Shown here in pieces: positions 59,040 to 64,000 of a DNA stretch of 64,000 nt (its first letter is position 1; every line of letters begins with the position of its first letter). This DNA is from Phascolarctos cinereus. Taxonomy: Eukaryota > Chordata > Mammalia > Diprotodontia > Phascolarctidae. Both the position numbers and the translations under genes were made by a program. The stretch covers positions 9,633,001 through 9,697,000 of the forward strand of contig NW_018344037.1 of assembly GCF_002099425.1 (NCBI RefSeq). Reading direction: 5' to 3'. The notes under the pieces were generated by a model. It saw only the letters and a program-made list of their open reading frames with translations. It searched no databases and was not told the origin of the DNA.

Positions 59040-59985
59040 ATTACATCAGATGCATGCCCTGAGGACCTTGGTAAACTAACATTTGTATAAGGCTGATGGA
59101 GTATGGGTCCAAGTCCATTTGTCTACAGGCAGCCTCTACCCCATCAAGGCCACTTAGGGTAGGATCTCACTTTTCAAACCTGATGCAACACCAGCTTCTG
59201 AATGTATCATTGCAGTCACACAACTCCATATCCTGCTATGTTTTTTGAATAAATAAGCATATTAATATGTTAACATGCTCACTGTACCAGGATACTGGGC
59301 ATTTTCTAGTCTGTCAACAATAAGTATTTAAGAGGTTATGGACAACTTTATGTAGCACCACAAGTGCAATCATCACTGTGTACTCTAGACATATACATAT
59401 ATACATACAAATATATAATCAGCCACTCATAAGATAACACATTCACTACTATTTATAATAATGATATTTTAAAAATCTTTGACATAACCTTTTGCTTAAA
59501 GATAAGGGAAATTATATTATGCATACTATTAAATTAAAGCATACGAATGAATAAGAAAATAGACCACAATGCATATATAGACCTGGATCACACTCTCCCA
59601 ATGAATTCACTCAATAACTGTGGTGAAGAGTAGAAACACACTTACAGGAACCTGGTGGGGAAACATATGAAGAGAAAACAAACAAACATGTACTTTGGGT
59701 AACTCATACCTGTGGATTGAACACATCAGTGTTATTGATCTAGTCAGGAAAATCTACACAACACAAAACTCCCTCTCACCTAAATGCTTGATTTGAGCTT
59801 CGCCACTCTTTAGCTGGGAGATCCTCTTCTTTTCTGTTCTCAAATAGAATTTTCAAATGCTTTTAATTTTACCATCACCTTTGAAAGAGTATTTAGAAAA
59901 TGTTAGCTCTTAAAGTGAATAATTAATTCTCTTTAAGCAAGATAAGTACAAAACTCACCCAAATGGCTGTCCCTGGTCTATACAG
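59040..59985. other. Unique sequence
   Basis: I see no gene or recognised repeat. The segment 59040-59250 is less AT-biased than its surroundings. Confidence 0.45.
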
Positions 59986-60024
59986 ATCATTTCAGCCAGT
60001 TATAAACTTATGCAAGGTTGTCCA

Positions 60025-60592
60025 ATCAGATCCAGGGGGCAGTAATAATCTTGGGTGCATTTGGGGACCTTTGAATAAAAATAAGAGGCACTGAAAGCAT
60101 AAGGAAAGAAGAGAAGATAAGAGAATTTTGAAAAGCTGACATGTCACATCTGTTGTGTATCAGAGTTAAAGTCATAGCAATTACATTATTTTCCAAATAA
60201 ACACACAAAGTGCAAATTATAACCAATCAGTGTTCACGTTTGCTGACAGATCTTAACAAGCAAGTGTTGGCAAGTGAGTATGTCATGCATTATTGGGAAG
60301 TCCAGCATGTATCAGTAGGAATATATTATGTAATGACTTGTTTACAATACAATACTATACAGTTACATGACACAATATTGTATCATCAGAATTTCAATGG
60401 AGGGGAAAAAACACCATAAATTTACAATAAATTATTAAATTTAAGATGCGTTATTTAAATTTTTTTGAAGCGATGCAAATTTAAAATAAAAAACTGTTAA
60501 AGGGTTAAAGAAAGTAGATTTCCAGGGAGGTACTGAGTAATTTTCTTTTTTGAAATGGGGGAAGTAAGCTAAATAAAGTTGGGAACCTCTGG
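60025..60592 (-). mobile_element. hAT-like DNA transposon fossil
   Basis: The right end, gttgggaacctctg (60579-60592), is the reverse complement of a hAT-type terminus (cagaggttcccaac). The body ('aaatttaagatgcgttattt', 'caagtgttggcaagtgagta') looks like a marsupial repeat I half recall. The left end near 'ccagggggcagtaataatct' has a gggggcag block that may be the other end. No target duplication is visible, so the left boundary is uncertain. Confidence 0.45.
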
Positions 60593-60847
60593 TTTACATC
60601 AATCTACCTTAGTTTGACTCTAATCTAGCTCATCGGTATTCCAAAGCAGCAGTAAAATCCCCTTTGCCTTTTCTTCTCAAGCCATAGGTGGCAACAAAGA
60701 ACATCAAATTATAAGTGGTGATTTCTTTAAAGTCAAATATCTATTTAACCCAAATTTTTAAAGTGTATTCATGAAATAAACTAAATCTTGACTAAGCATA
60801 AATATGCTAGTAAAACAATCCTTACTTTAAAATTAGAAGAATGCATT

Positions 60848-61072
60848 GTACAATTAATACTACAGTGGATAGAGCTGCAAGCTGGGTGTCAGGAAGCTCT
60901 GAGTTCAAATCTTATCTCAGACATTTAACTAGCTGTGTGACTCTGGATGAGTCTTTTAACCCCTATTTGCCTCAGTTCCTCATCTGTAAAATGGTGACAT
61001 ACTGGAGAAGGAAATGGCAAATCTTTCTGTATCTTTGCCAGAATTCGATACAACTGAATGACTAAACAATTG
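60848..61072 (+). mobile_element. Long-form marsupial CORE-SINE
   Basis: The forward copy reads 'acagtggatagagctgcaag', 'ctgagttcaaatcttatctc', 'ctgtgtgactctggatgagt', 'ggagaaggaaatggcaaatc', 'gatacaactgaatgactaaa'. Confidence 0.83.
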
Positions 61073-61159
61073 TAAATATACAAGTAAATTAAAACACAAT
61101 GTCACTTTTTAAAGACATTAGGTATGCATGGGTAGGCACAACACAGACTGTATGCCTGC

Positions 61160-62560
61160 CTACAGAGATCTGGGCACGTTTGTAGCTAGCAGAAAAGCCA
61201 GTGGATAAAGACCAAATATTAGAAAGAGAGACAGGATAACTGAAGAGGAAAATTCCAGAAGGCTTTGGAAGGTGATGAATAGGATCATACTCAAGTGGAA
61301 AGTGGAAAGGAGAATTCCCACTTCATCAAAGCTTAGAATAAAGAAGGAAACAGTGGGGGAAGGAGTGGTATATAAAAAGATTTGAGGTACAGAATTTTGG
61401 AGGAGCAAAGCTTTTGAGGAGATTCCTCACTTGATTCCTGGTTCTCTGCTGAGAAAGAGGTCAGTGGAGCTGGTTTAAATGTGTTAAGCAGAGAAGCAAA
61501 AGTTTTGAGCCAAAGCCACAGGGAGTTCAATAGAGTCAGTCAGGATATAGCGAAGATATAGCTGAGATAGCTTTGCAATGGTGAGGGTCTAGGTGAAATT
61601 AGATAACATAAATTTTTTGTGCATTGTGTCACTACATCTGTGTGTTTCCATAGCAAAAACCAGGTGTGGAGAAGATGGATGGAAGGTATAATCCATGATT
61701 TAGTATTACCATGAGAAGAGCAGTGATGGGTCAATGAATTAAGAGATTTGAGGGTAGAAATAAGTATAAAGTAACATCTAAAATGTAAAGGGCAGAAAGT
61801 AAGGACAGAGAAGGGTAAAAGCCTGAGAAGGGGATAAGAAGGCTGGGTGCAGTGACTGGAGGTTGACTTAAGGAGCAATAGGTTTAGGAATGGTGAGGCA
61901 CCAGGAGAGAAGGAAGGTTAGGAGGTTATGTTTCCACAGAGAAGTTTCAGAGTTTGGATCATGGGGATAAAACACATATAAATTATGAAGGGATCAGGTG
62001 AAAAACCATCGTTATATATGGCTGAGGAGTAAAGGTCATAAGTGTTGAAAAGGTTGACCTGGTATTTGATGGGACATCAACTATTTTGCAGTCCCCAAGG
62101 AAAAGAGTAGAGATAGTCAAATATTTTAAGGAAGTGAGAATGACCTGGGCTAGAGAGAAGTACACAATGCTCTGGTGAAGGCAATAGAGTTGGATAGAAT
62201 GAAATTCTAAAGAGTAAGACATTTGTGAGAGGTGGCAGCAGGGGGTCATCTGGAAGTGATAGTGAGAAGCAAGGAATAGGCCTACTCCTCCTCCTTCTTT
62301 TGTTTGGGAGATTCAGAGGGATAATGAGAAAATATGGCCAGTACTAAGAAGGGTGTCAGGGATGTAGAATCTTCTGAGGGCCATAAATTTTTTGTGATTA
62401 GAAGATGAAAGGAATGTGAAAGGAAATGTTTCAGTAGCAATATGAGGCTCTGGAGGGCGCAATGTCAAAGCAGGGAAGGAATGGAAAGGACATGGGAGGG
62501 ATAGCTATGAGGTGAATAAGGATAGAGTAAGGAGTCCTAGCAGAGGAAGAGAGTTTCGCC
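61160..62560 (-). mobile_element. L2 LINE, 5' part with endonuclease region
   Basis: The minus-strand frame at 61983-62249 contains TLFLGDCKIVDVPSNTRSTF. This matches the L2 endonuclease block LLGDFNIHVDVPSNTLASQF, in which the GDFN residues belong to the apurinic-endonuclease fold (F to C and N to K here). Two more minus-strand frames, at 61540-61878 and 61333-61530, are compatible with the ORF2 that follows. L2 copies usually keep only their 3' ends, so a 1.4-kb 5' piece is uncommon. It is a fossil with many stops. Confidence 0.65.
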
Positions 62561-62689
62561 TAAGCAATCTTTAACCTAAATCTGAAAATAAATTTAAAAA
62601 TTATTAACACTAAAATGTAAATGACAATTTGTTAATGTTTCTCTCCTGAAGAAGTAAATGATTCTTTTCACAGCATGTAATTTGCAAAA

Positions 62690-62807
62690 TGATATATACA
62701 TACATATATACATACATATCACGTATATGTATACATATGCATATATACATATTACCACAAATGAGATTATGTGCATTTATACGGATATTTCATAATATAC
62801 TATTACC

Positions 62808-62870
<63 letters not shown>

Positions 62871-62925
62871 ATGTGTGTATTTGTGTGTGTATATGTACAT
62901 ACATACATACATACATACATTCTCA
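62690..62925. repeat. Compound (TACA)/(TA)n/(TG)n microsatellite cluster
   Basis: Mixed tacata units lie at 62690-62755. (TA)n lies at about 62816-62850, (TG)n at 62851-62892 and (TACA)n at 62897-62920. A 114-codon frame over it is an artefact. Confidence 0.95.
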
Positions 62926-63034
62926 TTTGATCTCCAGAATACACCTATGAGTTATGGAAAGGCAATTATTACTAGTATTATTTGTTCAGGTGAGAAAACT
63001 CGGGCGGAGGATTTCCATTTTTTGATAAAGTAAC

Positions 63035-63295
63035 AGCTAGGTTGCAGCTGGGTAGGCAGCAGGTAGAGCGGAGCCTGGAATCAGGAAGACCTGAGTTCAA
63101 ATCTTACCTCAGACATTTATTAGCTATGTGACTTTGCCCAAGTCATTTAACCTCTGTTTACCTCAATTTCCTCTACTGTAAATTGGAGGAAATGATAGCA
63201 CCTACCCTTTCAGGAGTATTGTAAGGATGAAATGAAATAATAATTGTAAAACATTAGCACATTTAGCCTGCCATATAGTAAATATGTAAAAGTTA
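63035..63295 (+). mobile_element. MIR/CORE-SINE, near full length
   Basis: The forward copy shows tRNA part, CORE and 3' end in order: 'ctgagttcaaatcttacctc', 'gctatgtgactttgcccaag', 'gcacctaccctttcaggagt', 'gtaaggatgaaatgaaataa', 'ccatatagtaaatatgtaaa'. Confidence 0.78.
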
Positions 63296-64000
63296 GATGG
63301 GATGATAATGATGATGATGATAATTAATAATACAGTTTATATGATAGAGTCTACATTAGAAACCAAGTCTTCTGATTTTTAGTCCTGTGTGTGTATGTGT
63401 GTGTGTGTGTGTATAAGTGTATATGTGTATATTCTTCTTTTCCCAGTATGCTATGCTGCCTCCAAATTTGACTTTATAAACCCTAACTGAGAATGTTACT
63501 AAATAAAATGAAAGAAAAAATGTTTCACAACTCAGTCGTAAAAGAAGCTCATGAGATGACAAAATGGAGCATATAATTCTGAACACTTCAGAAAATTGCT
63601 GCCTACTGAGCACAATGAATTCCTTTAAAATGACAGCTTTCTTTGAAAATTTTCTATACTTACATTCAGAATTTAGCAGCTAATATTTCTAAGAATCTGC
63701 TTAATGCAATTAGTACAATGAACTAATCAACAATAAATTACAAGTACTCTAACACTGAAAAGATACCCACACAAGCACAAATAAACACCAAGCAGAGAGT
63801 AGGGGCAGTTATTCATCCAAAAACCCAATCCCAACATAAGGGCTATGGGGATGTGGTAACTATAGTCCTGTAACACTTATCCTCTTAAGAAACACTGAAG
63901 CGAATCAGATCAATGGAATTTCAGTCAGGGGATGATTCATCTCTGGTTATGTTTATGTAACCCTAAACCTAATAATCTCAAAGTTCATTAAAAAGAGATG
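63296..64000. other. Unique sequence with short microsatellites
   Basis: It has (GAT)n near 63301-63323 and (TG)n at 63387-63431. Nothing is recognised after 63440. Confidence 0.5.

Overview
The window is AT-rich, non-coding vertebrate DNA and almost certainly comes from a marsupial. The species cannot be read from it. The main evidence is a set of about a dozen copies of a tRNA-derived SINE (A-box-like tggcgcagtgg, B-box-like gagttcaaatc, A-rich tail) of the kind known from marsupial genomes as MAR1/WSINE1. Marsupial-type L1 3' ends and many fossils of L2, L3 (CR1 clade), MIR-like CORE-SINEs and hAT transposons support this. I found no host protein-coding gene, no exon I could defend, no true tRNA or rRNA gene, no CRISPR array and no bacterial-type operon. 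The longest open frame (163 codons, 46930-47421) lies in L1 5' UTR-like sequence. The other open frames are chance frames, microsatellite translations or pieces of retrotransposon genes. Layout: 0-9 kb holds L2 and MIR fossils with SINEs inserted into them. 9-15 kb is a pile-up of L2, L3, MIR and an L1 3' end, with several insertions inside insertions. 15-19 kb is mostly unrecognised, with a fresh 71-bp tandem duplication and an old diverged direct repeat. 19.2-22.1 kb is a minus-strand L1 that contains a plus-strand L1 3' end, which itself contains a SINE; a hAT fragment follows. 22-25.6 kb and 28.3-30.6 kb are mostly unique. 25.6-27.4 kb is an L1 split by an unclassified repeat. 30.6-31.7 kb holds three SINEs, one with a greatly expanded tail. 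34.8-37.8 kb holds L3 in both orientations, L2 and a hAT end. 39.1-40.9 kb is a long L2. 43.3-45.6 kb holds L2 and L3 with a SINE. 46.8-49.8 kb is a half-L1: 5' UTR, ORF1, the start of ORF2 and then directly the 3' UTR. 50-54.1 kb is the longest stretch without a recognisable repeat. 54.1-54.7 kb may be an old retroviral LTR. 55-64 kb holds L2 pieces, a 195-bp hAT element with an 8-bp target duplication, a second hAT-like stretch, an L2 endonuclease-region fossil and CORE-SINEs. No genes act together here. The window records layered transposition and is best read as intergenic or deep intronic DNA. I saw no undescribed biological system. The most useful observations are the half-L1 junction, the three-layer nest at 19-22 kb, the hAT element at 57.95 kb, the diverged repeat pair at 16.4/18.1 kb and the possible conserved non-coding stretches. 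All family names come from recall of consensus features, not from a database search.
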